A stretch of DNA of 64,000 nt from Bradyrhizobium sp. 141 (GTDB taxonomy: Bacteria; Pseudomonadota; Alphaproteobacteria; Rhizobiales; Xanthobacteraceae). The position numbers and the translations under genes are program-made. Of the stretch, positions 26,005-35,453 are shown one piece after another. The stretch covers positions 62,001 to 126,000 of the forward strand of contig NZ_JADPKR010000100.1 in the NCBI RefSeq assembly GCF_023074055.1, written 5' to 3'. Below the pieces are notes generated by a model. The model ran no database searches and was not told the DNA's origin. It was given only the letters and a program-made list of their open reading frames with translations. Numbering within the stretch: the first letter of the stretch is position 1; each line of letters starts with the position of its first letter.

Positions 26005-26322
26005 CTATTCCAACGGCTGCACTTTTGCTGCCATATCCGGAGCGCGGCTGACCCTGTAGGTCGCGTTCCCGCATTTCAGAACCCAGACGGCATAATCGGG
26101 CCTGGACCGCTTTGCATCCCTGGTCGCGCGGAGCGGCCGATCACAGACAAAGCCCTGCGTGCGAATTTGCGCAGCGAGCTCATCCTTAGGCGTTTCTTCC
26201 GCGGCTTGCGCGGGGGATATCATCAGGCCGCTATGAGACCTGCTTCCGGTCAGCAACGATGCGGCGAGGAGAAGAACGCCAGCAAACAGATGAGCAGGCG
26301 CGACGGTATTGCGATGCATCAT
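26005..26322 (-). CDS. small exported hypothetical protein
   Basis: A 105-residue protein with a signal peptide that ends near SPAQAAE. The mature part has two Cys (GFVCDRPL and VLKCGNATY) about 28 residues apart that could form a disulfide, and the pattern AAQIRTQGFVCDRP... DYAVWVLKCGNATYRV recalls small periplasmic proteins common in Bradyrhizobium. The two adjacent ATG codons at 26322 and 26319 follow GGGGACT. No function is known. Confidence 0.7.
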   Translation of the reverse strand: MMHRNTVAPAHLFAGVLLLAASLLTGSRSHSGLMISPAQAAEETPKDELAAQIRTQGFVCDRPLRATRDAKRSRPDYAVWVLKCGNATYRVSRAPDMAAKVQPLE

Positions 26323-26437
26323 AGTCCCCGAACTCCACGATAGAAGAAACTTGAATAACCCGAGAAAGGTGTGCATGCAGCTTTATGAAGGGTGCCACAT
26401 GCTTGCGCTGCAACGCGTCTCTCCGCGAACCGATCGG

Positions 26438-27547
26438 CTAGAGATAGGCCGTGTAGGAGCTGACCCATACCAGGATCGAGGCGAGCAACCCGATCACGCC
26501 GGCATTGTCGGCGAAGGCAGTGGCGCTGCCGGACATCCCCAATCGGAGCGTGTCACGGTCCATCCCGTCGGGGGTCGAGATCTGCGCCGGAAACACGGTC
26601 GCACCGCCGAACGTGTTGGTGCGGGCGAGCGTCCCGGATACGGCGATCTGGCCTTGCCCGATGCCCTTGGGAATGCCGATGATCCTGGCGTGATAGATGC
26701 GGCCCGGCACATTGTCGAACACGAGGTCGACCGCGGTGCCTTCCTTGACGGTCTGAAACCCGTTTTGCGAGAACACGCCAACCAGCGCGATCTCCTTCTC
26801 GACAATGAACGACATCGCTGAGCGCGCCTGCAGCGCCCGGTCGCCGACAGTCAAGGCGACGACGGTGACGTAGCCGTCGGCGGGCGCGCGAACGGATGTT
26901 TGCGATAACTCCCAATTTGCGTTCTCGAGCTGGGCCTGAATTTGCGCAACGGTGGTGTTGACACCGCCTATCTCGGAATTCAGCGCAAGCTTGGCGCTCT
27001 GCTGGGCCGCCTGCGCAGCCGTGAGCTGCGCCGACACGGTTTCGTACTGAACCTGCTTGTCCTGCGCCTGAAATTGCGTGTTGGCATCGTCAGAGGCCAG
27101 CGTCTCAATGTCGGCGAGACGCTTCTTGTTGTAGGCGGCCTGAGCGGTAAGCCCCGCCACATTTGCGCTCGCCTGCTCGTAATTTGCCTTCAGGATCTCC
27201 GTCTGCTGCTTTGCTGCCGCGAGCGAGGCCTGTAACTGCGAGACCTTGTATTGAAACGGCGCCGGATCGATCTGAAATAAGACATCGTCCTTCTTCACCG
27301 GCAAATTCGGTTTGACCGGGATTGCGACAATTTGTCCCGTCACATTCGGCGTCACTTCCACCACACGGCCGGTCACCGTCACGCGGCCCGACGGCGTCAG
27401 ATAATTAAAAAGCGCAAGAAATGTCGCGAGAATAAATCCGCCGATCAGCAGCGAGATTGTCCCCGACAGCCAGCCCCACCGCACGAGTCTGAATTTCGAG
27501 AACACGACCCAAAGCGCAATGAGGTAGAGGCATAGAACAATAACCAT
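26438..27547 (-). CDS. HlyD/EmrA-family membrane fusion protein
   Basis: A 369-residue periplasmic adaptor. Two hydrophobic segments lie at the N-terminus (about residues 2-18 and 25-48), then the first half of a lipoyl-like barrel (VVEVTPNVTGQIVAIPVKPNLPVKKDDVLFQID), a long coiled-coil hairpin (about 95-210), and the second barrel half (TSVRAPADGYVTVVALTVGD). The final 20 residues are again hydrophobic. It resembles EmrA/YiaV-type adaptors. No matching inner membrane pump is adjacent. Its first 14 bases are part of a repeat duplicated at 34448. Confidence 0.87.
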   Translation of the reverse strand: MVIVLCLYLIALWVVFSKFRLVRWGWLSGTISLLIGGFILATFLALFNYLTPSGRVTVTGRVVEVTPNVTGQIVAIPVKPNLPVKKDDVLFQIDPAPFQYKVSQLQASLAAAKQQTEILKANYEQASANVAGLTAQAAYNKKRLADIETLASDDANTQFQAQDKQVQYETVSAQLTAAQAAQQSAKLALNSEIGGVNTTVAQIQAQLENANWELSQTSVRAPADGYVTVVALTVGDRALQARSAMSFIVEKEIALVGVFSQNGFQTVKEGTAVDLVFDNVPGRIYHARIIGIPKGIGQGQIAVSGTLARTNTFGGATVFPAQISTPDGMDRDTLRLGMSGSATAFADNAGVIGLLASILVWVSSYTAYL

Positions 27548-27727
27548 GGCTGGTCCTCATTCTAAGATTGTGCTAATGTAATGCTTGTGGAGGTAGCTGA
27601 AGCATCACCCTTCGAGGTTCTGTCAGACTACAAGTCCGTAGATTTTAATTCCAGCGCGCGTTTTTGATTCTGCAGACGCCATGCGGCGTTAACTGCAGCC
27701 GATATTGCACGTCTCGATGCACGACCT

Positions 27728-27743
27728 CTCGCTCACAAGCGAG
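27728..27743 (+). ncRNA. conserved leader hairpin, copy 1
   Basis: CTCGCT and AGCGAG form a 6-bp stem with the loop CACA in the leader of the small secreted-protein gene, about 50 bases before its start. The same stem occurs at 34628-34647 with a different loop, TGGA. Stem kept and loop changed suggests a selected RNA structure. This is a candidate only. Confidence 0.4.
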
Positions 27744-27794
27744 CTCGCTATGACCGCCGATCAATCGACTTCCGCAAGAGAAGGAATTGATGTC

Positions 27795-28463
27795 ATGCGC
27801 ATCACAACATTGAATCAGATTTTCGGATTGCTGTTTCTGACCACCGGCCTATGCACTGGTGTGGCCCTCGCCCAGAACGCGGCGACGCCGCCGCCCATCA
27901 AGACTATCGGCACCCCGTCTACTCCCGCCAAACCCGAGATCGTGCCCTCGCTGTTCGTGCTTAACTCCCGTGGTGCGGCGTTGCAGGGCGACACACTCGT
28001 TCTGACCGGTGTGTCACCCAGCTCGATCATATTTGCCGACCGTCCAGTGCGGTCCGCGGGCCACCAGCCCACCGCCGATGTGATCGCGGAATGGGGATCG
28101 GGCGAGGACAGCTTTGCCAAGAATCCTCCGAATGCGACCGTCTCCGTGCTCGGCAAGGATGGTTCGGTGAGGGACGCCGTCGTGGTCCTGAAGAATCCGA
28201 AGCTCGATGGCGACAAACTGACCTTCAACGTTCAGACCCTTGAAGGCGATCTTGCCGGCGCCGACGGCGGCGCCGCGCTCTTCATCGACATCATCGGCCG
28301 GCCGTTCACGCCGATGTCGTTTGCCGGCGTCGCGCGTCGCGGCGCATTCCGTGGCGCGATGTATGCCGGCGCGGTCGGTGCGGCGGCCTACGGCGCGGCT
28401 GCGTACTACCACCCATACTACCGTCCGGCCTGCGGCTACTATCCGTACCCGCCTTGCTACTAA
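27795..28463 (+). CDS. small exported protein paired with DUF1254 gene (paralog 1)
   Basis: A 222-residue exported protein. ATG 27795 follows AGAGAAGGAATTGATGTC and puts the signal peptide (MRITTLNQIFGLLFLTTGLC) at the start. A beta-rich domain covers about residues 40-175 (VLNSRGAALQGDTLVLTGVS, SPSSIIFADRPVRSAG, NATVSVLGKDGSVRDAVVVL). The C-terminus is Ala/Tyr-rich and ends RPACGYYPYPPCY. Its paralog at 34694 shares the same beginning and end. Both precede a DUF1254 gene. I do not know the family's function. Confidence 0.75.
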   Translation: MRITTLNQIFGLLFLTTGLCTGVALAQNAATPPPIKTIGTPSTPAKPEIVPSLFVLNSRGAALQGDTLVLTGVSPSSIIFADRPVRSAGHQPTADVIAEWGSGEDSFAKNPPNATVSVLGKDGSVRDAVVVLKNPKLDGDKLTFNVQTLEGDLAGADGGAALFIDIIGRPFTPMSFAGVARRGAFRGAMYAGAVGAAAYGAAAYYHPYYRPACGYYPYPPCY

Positions 28464-28607
28464 GAGACCGGCGAAAAGGAGTTTCGGGAGACCAACATCA
28501 GCGCGCGAAGGCGAGCCCCGCGCCGATCGGTATTGATTTAGATCAAAGGATACACCGTTGCTGTTTCATCCAGCAGGAACGAAAATTGGACCAAGACATC
28601 AGCAATA

Positions 28608-30053
28608 ATGGTGCGTGCCATGTTGACCAAACGCGATCTTCTCCGTTCCACCGCCCTGGCGGCAATGACAGTTGCGACGGCTCCGATCTCTGCGCTTGCG
28701 CAGTCTGACCGACCGGGCTTCTTCAAGGCCAAGGACATCGCCGAAGCCGGCTTCATCTTCGGCCTGCCGATCGTGATGAACTATGGCGTGATGTACGAAT
28801 ATGTCGTCGATCGCAACTCCAGCCAGTTCAAGGCGCCGTTCAACCACCTCAAGAACGAGGCGAGTGTCTACACGTACAAGGACACCGCCATCGTCACGCC
28901 GAACAGCGACACGCCCTATTCAATGGGATGGATGGATCTGCGCGCGGAGCCCATCGTCATTTCCGTCCCGGCGGTGGACCCGAAACGCTACTACTCGGTC
29001 CAGCTCGTGGACGGCAACACCTACAATTACGGCTACTTAGGGAGCCGCGCCACCGGAAGCGATGCCGGCGACTACATGGTGGTCGGGCCGGACTGGAAGG
29101 GCGCAACTCCGCCGGGGATCAAGAAGGTGTTCCAGTCGGGCACGCAGTTCTCGCTCGCCATCATTCGCACCCAATTGTTCAATCCGGAGGATCTCGACAA
29201 CGTCGTCAAGGTCCAGGCCGGTTACAAGATGCAGCCGCTTTCCGCCTATCTGAAGCAGCCAGCGACGACTGCATCGGCGGCGGTCGACTTTCCCAAGATC
29301 GACAAGGAGCTCGTGAAGACGAACTTCTTTGAATATCTCGACTTCGTGCTGCAGTTTGCGCCGGCGCAAGAGAACGAGATGGAAATACGCGCAGCACTGG
29401 CAAAGATCGGCGTCGGCCCCGGCAAGACATTCAACTTCAAGGACCTGCCACTGGAGCAGAAGCTTGAAGTCGGCCTTGGCATGAAGGAAGGCGAGAAGAA
29501 GGTCGAGGAAGCCGTCGCGACCGTCGGCAAGAGGATCAACGGCTGGCAAGTCAGCGCGCCTTTCGGCGACAACGCCCACTACAATGGCGACTGGCTGAAG
29601 CGCGCTGTCGCAGCTAAAGCCGGTATCTATGGCAACGATTCGGTGGAAGCGACCTATCCGCAAACACGTATCGACGGCGACGGCCAAACGCTCGACGGTA
29701 GCAAGAACAATTATACGCTGACATTCCCGCCGGGCGAGCAGCCGCCGGTGAATGCATTCTGGTCGGTGACGATGTACGACGGCAAGTCGCAGCTTTTGAT
29801 CGAAAACCCGATCAACCGCTATCTGATCAATTCGCCGATGCTGACGAACATGAAAAAGAATGCCGACGGCTCGGTCACGCTGTACATCCAGAACAAGTCG
29901 CCTGGCGCGGACAAGGAAGCCAATTGGCTGCCCGCGCCGAACGGGCCGATCTACCTCGTGATGCGGCTATACTGGCCGAAGACCGAGCCGCCTTCGCTCC
30001 TGCCGGCAGGTGAAGGTACGTGGAAGCCGCCTGCTATCGTCGCGGCGCGGTGA
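28608..30053 (+). CDS. DUF1254/DUF1214 exported protein 1
   Basis: A 481-residue protein. The N-terminus TKRDLLRSTALAAMTVAT ending ALAQS looks like a signal peptide of the KR-type Tat or Sec class. DUF1254 covers about residues 35-170 (AGFIFGLPIVMNYGVMYEYV, TPNSDTPYSMGWMDLRAEP, YYSVQLVDGNTYNYGYLGSRA) and DUF1214 the C-terminal third (NAFWSVTMYDGKSQLLIENPINRYLI, DGSVTLYIQNKSPGADKEANWLPAPNG). The fold and reaction are unknown. Two ATGs (28608 and 28620) are possible. A paralog lies at 35454. Confidence 0.9.
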   Translation: MVRAMLTKRDLLRSTALAAMTVATAPISALAQSDRPGFFKAKDIAEAGFIFGLPIVMNYGVMYEYVVDRNSSQFKAPFNHLKNEASVYTYKDTAIVTPNSDTPYSMGWMDLRAEPIVISVPAVDPKRYYSVQLVDGNTYNYGYLGSRATGSDAGDYMVVGPDWKGATPPGIKKVFQSGTQFSLAIIRTQLFNPEDLDNVVKVQAGYKMQPLSAYLKQPATTASAAVDFPKIDKELVKTNFFEYLDFVLQFAPAQENEMEIRAALAKIGVGPGKTFNFKDLPLEQKLEVGLGMKEGEKKVEEAVATVGKRINGWQVSAPFGDNAHYNGDWLKRAVAAKAGIYGNDSVEATYPQTRIDGDGQTLDGSKNNYTLTFPPGEQPPVNAFWSVTMYDGKSQLLIENPINRYLINSPMLTNMKKNADGSVTLYIQNKSPGADKEANWLPAPNGPIYLVMRLYWPKTEPPSLLPAGEGTWKPPAIVAAR

Positions 30054-30155
30054 TGTTTTGCGACGGTCGCCATCACTAGGACGAGATGGCGGCCAACCCG
30101 CGTAACGAGTCGACCTATCGATTTGGACGTCAACGAAGCCAATAGGGGCACGGAC

Positions 30156-32473
30156 ATGACGAGTGTTAGCTATCGCATCGCGTTGTTTGCCTTTGCAGCT
30201 TCTACGGCCCTTGTATCGCCCGCGTTCGCTCAGACCACCCCGGAGCGCAACGCGTATTTCGGGGAGACCCACGTCCATACGGGCTGGTCGTTCGACGCCT
30301 ACATCTTCGGCAACACCAAGACCGATCCGTCAGACGCCTACAAATATGCGACCGGAGAGACCATCCTGCACCCGATGGGATATCCCATCAAGATCACGAC
30401 CCCGCTGGATTGGATCGGCGTCACCGATCACTCGGAATATGTCGGCACGGTGAAGCTGGCGAATACGCCCGGCTCGGCCCTGAGCAAGCTGCCGATCGCC
30501 GAGAAGCTGAAGGTTCGCAGCGCAGCCGATATTCAGAGAATTTATCTCTGGCTCGGCTACACGATCATCGACAAGAAGCCGATCAATGAATTGATCAGCC
30601 CCGACGTTGCCGGCAGCATCTGGAAAGAGAACAATGCGATCGCGGATCGCTTCAACAAGCCCGGGATATTTACCACGTTCTGTTCCTACGAATGGACATC
30701 GACGCCCGACAACCGGAACATGCACCGCAACGTCTTCTTCAAGGACTGCGCCAAGGTGCCGGAGTTACCATTCAGCTCCATCGACTCGTCGGCTCCGGAA
30801 GACCTGTGGGACTGGATGGACGGCCAGCGCAAGGCAGGCAACGAGTTGCTGGCCATCTCGCACAACGCGAACCTCTCCGACGGAATCATGTTCCCGACAG
30901 AGCTGGATTTCAAAGGTCGGCCGATCGACAAGGCCTGGGCCGAGTCGCGCGAACGCAATGAGAAACTATCCGAGATCAAGCAGATCAAAGGGCAGTCAGA
31001 GACGCATCCGAGCCTGTCGCCCAACGATGAGTTCGCGAATTTCGAGGTGTTGACCTATTTGCTCGGCGATCCGGCGGGACGTTTCCCGACCATTCCGGGC
31101 AGCTATTTCCGTGACGCCTACAAGACCGGAATCGCGATGCAGGTTTCGCGGGGCTATAACCCCTACAAATTTGGCATCGTCGGCGGCTCCGACTCACACA
31201 ATACCGGCGTGCCCTACCGTCAGGACAACTTCTACGGCGGCCATGCCCGCAACGATGGCGAGGAAAAGCAGCGCATGGAGGGGCACGTCTTCGCCGGCCT
31301 CGACGTTCGCCTCGAGAACCCCGCCGGCCTCACCGGCCTGTGGGCCGAGGAGAACACCCGCGTTTCGTTATTCAATGCAATGCAGCGCAAGGAAACCTTC
31401 GCAACCAGTGGGCCACGTATCCAGTTGCGCTTTTTTGGCGGATGGGAATATAGCCAGGACGCAAAGGGCGAAAAGAGCAGGGAAGTCTGGAACATCGTTC
31501 CGGATTGGCTCAAGGACCGGCTGTGGGTTCGTACCGCCTACGCGCAAGGCGTGCCGATGGGAGGCGACCTGCCGTCGAAGTCGGCGGACAAGAAGGCCCC
31601 GTCCTTCGCGGTTTGGGCCGTGAAGGACCCAACATCGGGCAATCTTGACCGCATTCAAATCGTCAAGGGATGGACCAAGGACGGGCAGACTTTCGAAAAG
31701 GTTTTTGATGTGGTCTGGGCGGGCAAGCGTGCGCCCGATCCGGTCACCGGCAAGGTTCCGCCGATTGGCAGTACCGTCAACATTCACGAAGCGAGCTACG
31801 AGAACACGATCGGCGCGGTCGAACTCAAGACCGTGTGGAGTGATCCGGAATTCGACCCCAGTCTCGACGCATTCTATTACGCCCGGGCACTTGAAATACC
31901 GACGCCGCGGTGGACCACGATTCAGGCCAAGAATCTCGGCATCAATCCTCCCGACGTCGTTGCGGCCACGGTACAGGAGCGCGCCTGGGCGTCGCCGATC
32001 TGGTACACGCCGACCGAGCAGGCGCGGCAGGCCGTCAAACCCGGCACGACCATCGCCAGCCTGCAACAGCGGCCAGGCGCGACCGCGCTGAATGATGCCC
32101 AACTCAAGGACCTCCTCGTCGGCAAGTCGACCTGGATTCGCAATAACGTGACCGGCAGCATCTTCCAGGTCATCTGGAGTGCGGCTGGCCGGCGCCTGAT
32201 CACCAATGTTGACGGGACGCTGCCACAGCCGGGCCAGGTCGGCGACGTCCTGCATAGCGGGGAACTTGGTCGCCATCGTCCTATTCGATCAAGAATGGCA
32301 AGATCGTCACCGCGTTCGGAAACCTGCCTTACGAGGTCACCGTCTATAAGGTGGGTGACAAGTATTTTGGCGCGCGCAGCAATGAATACGGCTATGCCAA
32401 TTATGAGATCGTTCCGACACCGGTAAATTTGGAGAATCTCAGTTTGGGTCAAGCCGAGCGTTCTCCCTTCTAG
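30156..32473 (+). CDS. DUF3604 exported PHP-like metallohydrolase, probable frameshift near the 3' end
   Basis: About 772 residues if read through. A signal peptide ends near PAFAQ; the metal-binding motifs of the PHP/PolIIIAc-type fold are visible: FGETHVHTGWS (His39, His41), GVTDHSEYVG, and GGSDSHNTG. It is thus a probable periplasmic phosphoesterase-like hydrolase. Near 32259-32262 (GGGG) the frame changes: the original frame runs into an Arg/Ser-rich tail, while the -1 frame from 32261 encodes a coherent ending (YSIKNGKIVTAFGNLPYE through EIVPTPVNLENL) to a stop at 32471-32473. A missing G explains it. ATG 30156 follows AGGGGC. Confidence 0.8.
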
Positions 32474-32501
32474 CGTGACAAGTTGTCAGCAAGAGCCCTG
32501 A

Positions 32502-33428
32502 GTGTTGTTAGATCGTCCAACGGATGAGGGCGCTGCGTCCGGCAGGAATCCGGACGTAGCCGTGCCGGCTCGGCCATCGCGGCTGCGGCGATGGTCGCGT
32601 GAACCGCTGGTTCATTTTCTTCTGATCTCCGTGGTGCTGTTTGCTGGCTACCGCATCTTGCATCCCAAATCAGAAGACACATCCGGACCCAACCGGATTG
32701 TTCTGACGCCGGACGACCTTGTTCAGATGAGTGTGGCCTGGCTGGCGCAGGGCCGGCCGCCGCCGACTCCGGAGCAGATGCAAAATCTCATCGAGCTCAA
32801 GGTTCGGGAGGAGGTGCTGTTTCGCGAGGCAACGGCGCTCGGACTGGACAAGGACGACACCATCGTCAAGCGGCGCCTGGCGCAGAAAATGGAATTTCTG
32901 GTCGAGGGCGCTTCAATCGACAACGACCCTTCGACCGATACGCTAAGGGCCTGGTTCAAGGACAATCAGCAGCGATTTACCCTCCTGCCGCGAATCTCGT
33001 TCCGTCATCTCTATTTTTCCTCCGATCGACATGGTGAGCGCACCCGGGAAGCCGCCGCGAAAGCCCTGGAGCAAGTCGCGGGGCAGACGACCGATGCGAA
33101 AGACGTCGCGGCCGTTGGTGACCCCTTCATGTACCAGGATTACTACGGCGATCGGTCATTCGACGATATGGCCAAGCTATTCGGACTGAATTTCGCGCGG
33201 GCGCTCGTGAATATCAAACCTGGCTCGTGGCAAGGACCGGTGAAATCCGGGTACGGCTGGCACCTGATTTTCGTCGACTCTGCCGCGCCACGCAGGGTGC
33301 CGGCCTTCGAGGAGATCGAGTCTGACATCAAAGCAAGTTGGGTCGCTGACCAGCGCGCGCAAGCGAAAGCGAAAGCCTACGACGCAATGCGGGCACGCTA
33401 CCAGGTCGTGCTGCCGGAGAAGCCGTGA
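32502..33428 (+). CDS. membrane-anchored parvulin-type peptidyl-prolyl isomerase
   Basis: A 308-residue protein starting with GTG at 32502 or TTG at 32505. One membrane helix lies near residues 37-52 (VHFLLISVVLFAGYRIL), then a SurA-N-like helical region (MSVAWLAQGRPPPTPEQMQNLIELKVREEVLFREA) and a parvulin-type domain (PRISFRHLYFS, GYGWHLIFVDS) covering about residues 155-275. It should assist folding of exported proteins from the periplasmic side of the inner membrane. It lies 29 bases after the DUF3604 gene and 1 base before the HupE gene, indicating a shared transcript. Confidence 0.87.
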   Translation: MLLDRPTDEGAASGRNPDVAVPARPSRLRRWSREPLVHFLLISVVLFAGYRILHPKSEDTSGPNRIVLTPDDLVQMSVAWLAQGRPPPTPEQMQNLIELKVREEVLFREATALGLDKDDTIVKRRLAQKMEFLVEGASIDNDPSTDTLRAWFKDNQQRFTLLPRISFRHLYFSSDRHGERTREAAAKALEQVAGQTTDAKDVAAVGDPFMYQDYYGDRSFDDMAKLFGLNFARALVNIKPGSWQGPVKSGYGWHLIFVDSAAPRRVPAFEEIESDIKASWVADQRAQAKAKAYDAMRARYQVVLPEKP

Positions 33429-33429
33429 A

Positions 33430-34443
33430 ATGGCTCTACGATTGGGATGTCTAGGCATCGTCTTCGCAGTGCTCGCTTTCTTGACTGGCGCGTCCGCACA
33501 CGAGTCCCGCCCGGCGTACATGGAGGTGACCGAGATTGCGCCGCACCGCTATCAGATCGTCTGGCGCACGCCACTGTCGTCCGGCATGCGGCTTCCAGTC
33601 GCGCTCCGGTTCCCGGAAAAAACACGCAACGTCACCGAGCCGACCCTGCGCGAACTTTCGGACTCGCTCATCGAACGCAGGCTGATCGAACTGGACAGCG
33701 GTCTCACCGGCGCACGCATCGAAATCGTCGGCCTGCAGGCGACCATCACGGACGCGCTGGTGCGCGTGCAGTTGCTCGATGGTAGCTACTCCACCACGCT
33801 GGTGAGTTCGTCAAGACCGTGGATCGAGATCGCAACGTCGCGCAGCTCGCTGGAGGTCGCGAGCGCGTATCTGATGCACGGCATCGAGCATATCCTGTTC
33901 GGCTACGACCATTTGCTGTTCGTGTTGGCCTTGATCCTGATCGTGCGTCGGGGCCGCGTCCTCCTGATCACGGTCACCGCGTTCACGGTCGCCCATTCCA
34001 TCACCTTGAGCCTTGCGACGCTAGGGGTGGTCCACGTACCCGGACCGCCGGTTGAAGCCACGATCGCGCTGAGCATTCTTCTTCTGGCCTGCGAGATCAT
34101 TCGATCCGACCGCGGGCAAGCGAGCCTGACCGCGCAGTGGCCGTGGCTCGTGGCCTTCTCGTTTGGCCTGCTGCATGGATTCGGCTTTGCCAGTGCACTG
34201 ACGGAAATCGGCTTGCCGCAAGGGGATATTCCGCTCGCATTGTTTGCGTTCAATGTCGGCGTGGAAGCCGGGCAACTGATCTTCATTGCGGCCGTTCTGG
34301 GCGCCTTGCGATTGGCGAAATGGATCAAGGTCCCGGTTGTCGTCGAGCGCCACGCAAGGCTGGCCACGACCTATGCGATCGGCATCATGGCCGCGTATTG
34401 GCTTATCGAGCGACTGGCCGGTGTTACCGCCTCAGCGGCATGA
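33430..34443 (+). CDS. HupE/UreJ family membrane protein
   Basis: A 337-residue protein. A signal peptide ends ASAHES, followed by a periplasmic beta domain (to about residue 140), then a membrane domain with about six helices. The HupE/UreJ motif is visible: YLMHGIEHILFGYDHLLFVLAL, with AHSITLSLATLGVV and LHGFGFASAL. The family has been linked to nickel or metal uptake, but this two-domain form with a periplasmic front part is usually found beside DUF3604 and PPIase genes. Its metal is not known. The start codon is one base from the preceding stop. Confidence 0.9.
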   Translation: MALRLGCLGIVFAVLAFLTGASAHESRPAYMEVTEIAPHRYQIVWRTPLSSGMRLPVALRFPEKTRNVTEPTLRELSDSLIERRLIELDSGLTGARIEIVGLQATITDALVRVQLLDGSYSTTLVSSSRPWIEIATSRSSLEVASAYLMHGIEHILFGYDHLLFVLALILIVRRGRVLLITVTAFTVAHSITLSLATLGVVHVPGPPVEATIALSILLLACEIIRSDRGQASLTAQWPWLVAFSFGLLHGFGFASALTEIGLPQGDIPLALFAFNVGVEAGQLIFIAAVLGALRLAKWIKVPVVVERHARLATTYAIGIMAAYWLIERLAGVTASAA

Positions 34444-34627
34444 GTTCAGAACAATGACCATGGCTGGCCCTCATTCTCTGATTGTGCTATCATGATGCTC
34501 GTGGAGGTAGCTGAAGCATCACCCTGCCAAAACTACAGGCCCATAAGATTTAATTCCAGCGCGCGTTTTTGATTCTGCGGACGCCATGCGTTAACTGCAG
34601 CCGGTATTGCACGTTTCGATGCACGAC

Positions 34628-34647
34628 CTCTCGCTTGGAAGCGAGAG
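34628..34647 (+). ncRNA. conserved leader hairpin, copy 2
   Basis: CTCTCGCT pairs with AGCGAGAG (8 bp) around the loop TGGA. Same position in the leader as 27728-27743, with the loop changed and the stem longer. Confidence 0.4.
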
Positions 34648-34693
34648 AGCTATGACGCCGATCGATACTTCCGCAAGAGAAGGAATTGATGTC

Positions 34694-35335
34694 ATGCGCA
34701 TCACGAAGTTAAATCAGATTTTCGGATTGCTGGCTCTGACCACTGCCCTGTGCGGTAACAACGTAGCGCTTGCCCAGAACGCGCCAGCACCGCCCATGAA
34801 GACCATCGGCACGCCATCCACGCCAGCCAAGCCTGAGGTGATACCCTCATTGATCGTGCTCAATTCCCGCGGGGCGACCCTTCAAGGGGATGTGCTGACT
34901 TTGATCGGCGTTTCGCCGAATTCCATCATATTTGCTGACCGGCCAGTGCGCGCGGCCGGCCATGAGCTTACCGCGAATCTCATCGCAGATTGGGGCGCGA
35001 GCACGCCAGGCAACGACAGCTTCGTGAAGGATCCGCCGAACGCAACCGTGTCCGTCCTCGGCAAGGATGGCTCGGTGAAGGACGCCGTCGTCGTGCTGAA
35101 GAACCCGAAGCTCGACGGCGACAAGCTGACTTTCAATGTTCAGACCCTTGAAGGCGATCTCAATGGTGGGGACGGACCGGCTTCGATCTTCGTCGATATT
35201 TTCGGGGTCTGGCGCCGGGCGGCCTTCCGCGGCGCAATGTATGCCGGCGCCGCCGCCGGAGTCGCAGCCGCCTATGGCGCGCCGTACTACGCCCGTCCGG
35301 CCTGCGGCTATTATCCGTATCCGCCCTGTTATTGA
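34694..35335 (+). CDS. small exported protein paired with DUF1254 gene (paralog 2)
   Basis: A 213-residue exported protein closely related to the one at 27795: same signal peptide start (MRITKLNQIFGLLALTTALC), same central beta-domain motifs (LVVL-type strands, NATVSVLGKDGSVKDAVVVL) and the same ending ARPACGYYPYPPCY. It has a shorter Ala/Tyr-rich region. ATG 34694 follows AGAGAAGGAATTGATGTC. Followed after 118 bases by the second DUF1254 gene. The paired pattern repeats exactly, implying a functional link between the two protein types. Confidence 0.75.
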   Translation: MRITKLNQIFGLLALTTALCGNNVALAQNAPAPPMKTIGTPSTPAKPEVIPSLIVLNSRGATLQGDVLTLIGVSPNSIIFADRPVRAAGHELTANLIADWGASTPGNDSFVKDPPNATVSVLGKDGSVKDAVVVLKNPKLDGDKLTFNVQTLEGDLNGGDGPASIFVDIFGVWRRAAFRGAMYAGAAAGVAAAYGAPYYARPACGYYPYPPCY

Positions 35336-35453
35336 GAGGAGGGAAGGGCTGAAGGCAGGCGCTGCCTCGCAGCACCTGCACAATGCCGGACTATCGCTTC
35401 CGACAATCACAACAATACGTTTCCAGGCGCAGATGTAAGGAGAGATCATTCCA

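Larger units (their letters stand above)
27534..28463 (+). repeat. duplicated unit, copy 1 (paralogous repeat)
   Basis: This segment is homologous to 34448-35335. It starts inside the first codons of the hlyD-like gene (AGAACAAT-ACCATGGCTGG in both copies), covers a 250-base leader and ends with a small secreted-protein gene. The copies differ by many substitutions and small indels, so the duplication is old. Confidence 0.8.
34448..35335 (+). repeat. duplicated unit, copy 2 (paralogous repeat)
   Basis: Homologous to 27534-28463. The copy starts 4 bases after the HupE stop codon with the same AGAACAAT-ACCATGGCTGG found at the hlyD start, although no hlyD is here. This shows that the copy was derived from a donor next to an hlyD start codon. 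Confidence 0.8.
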
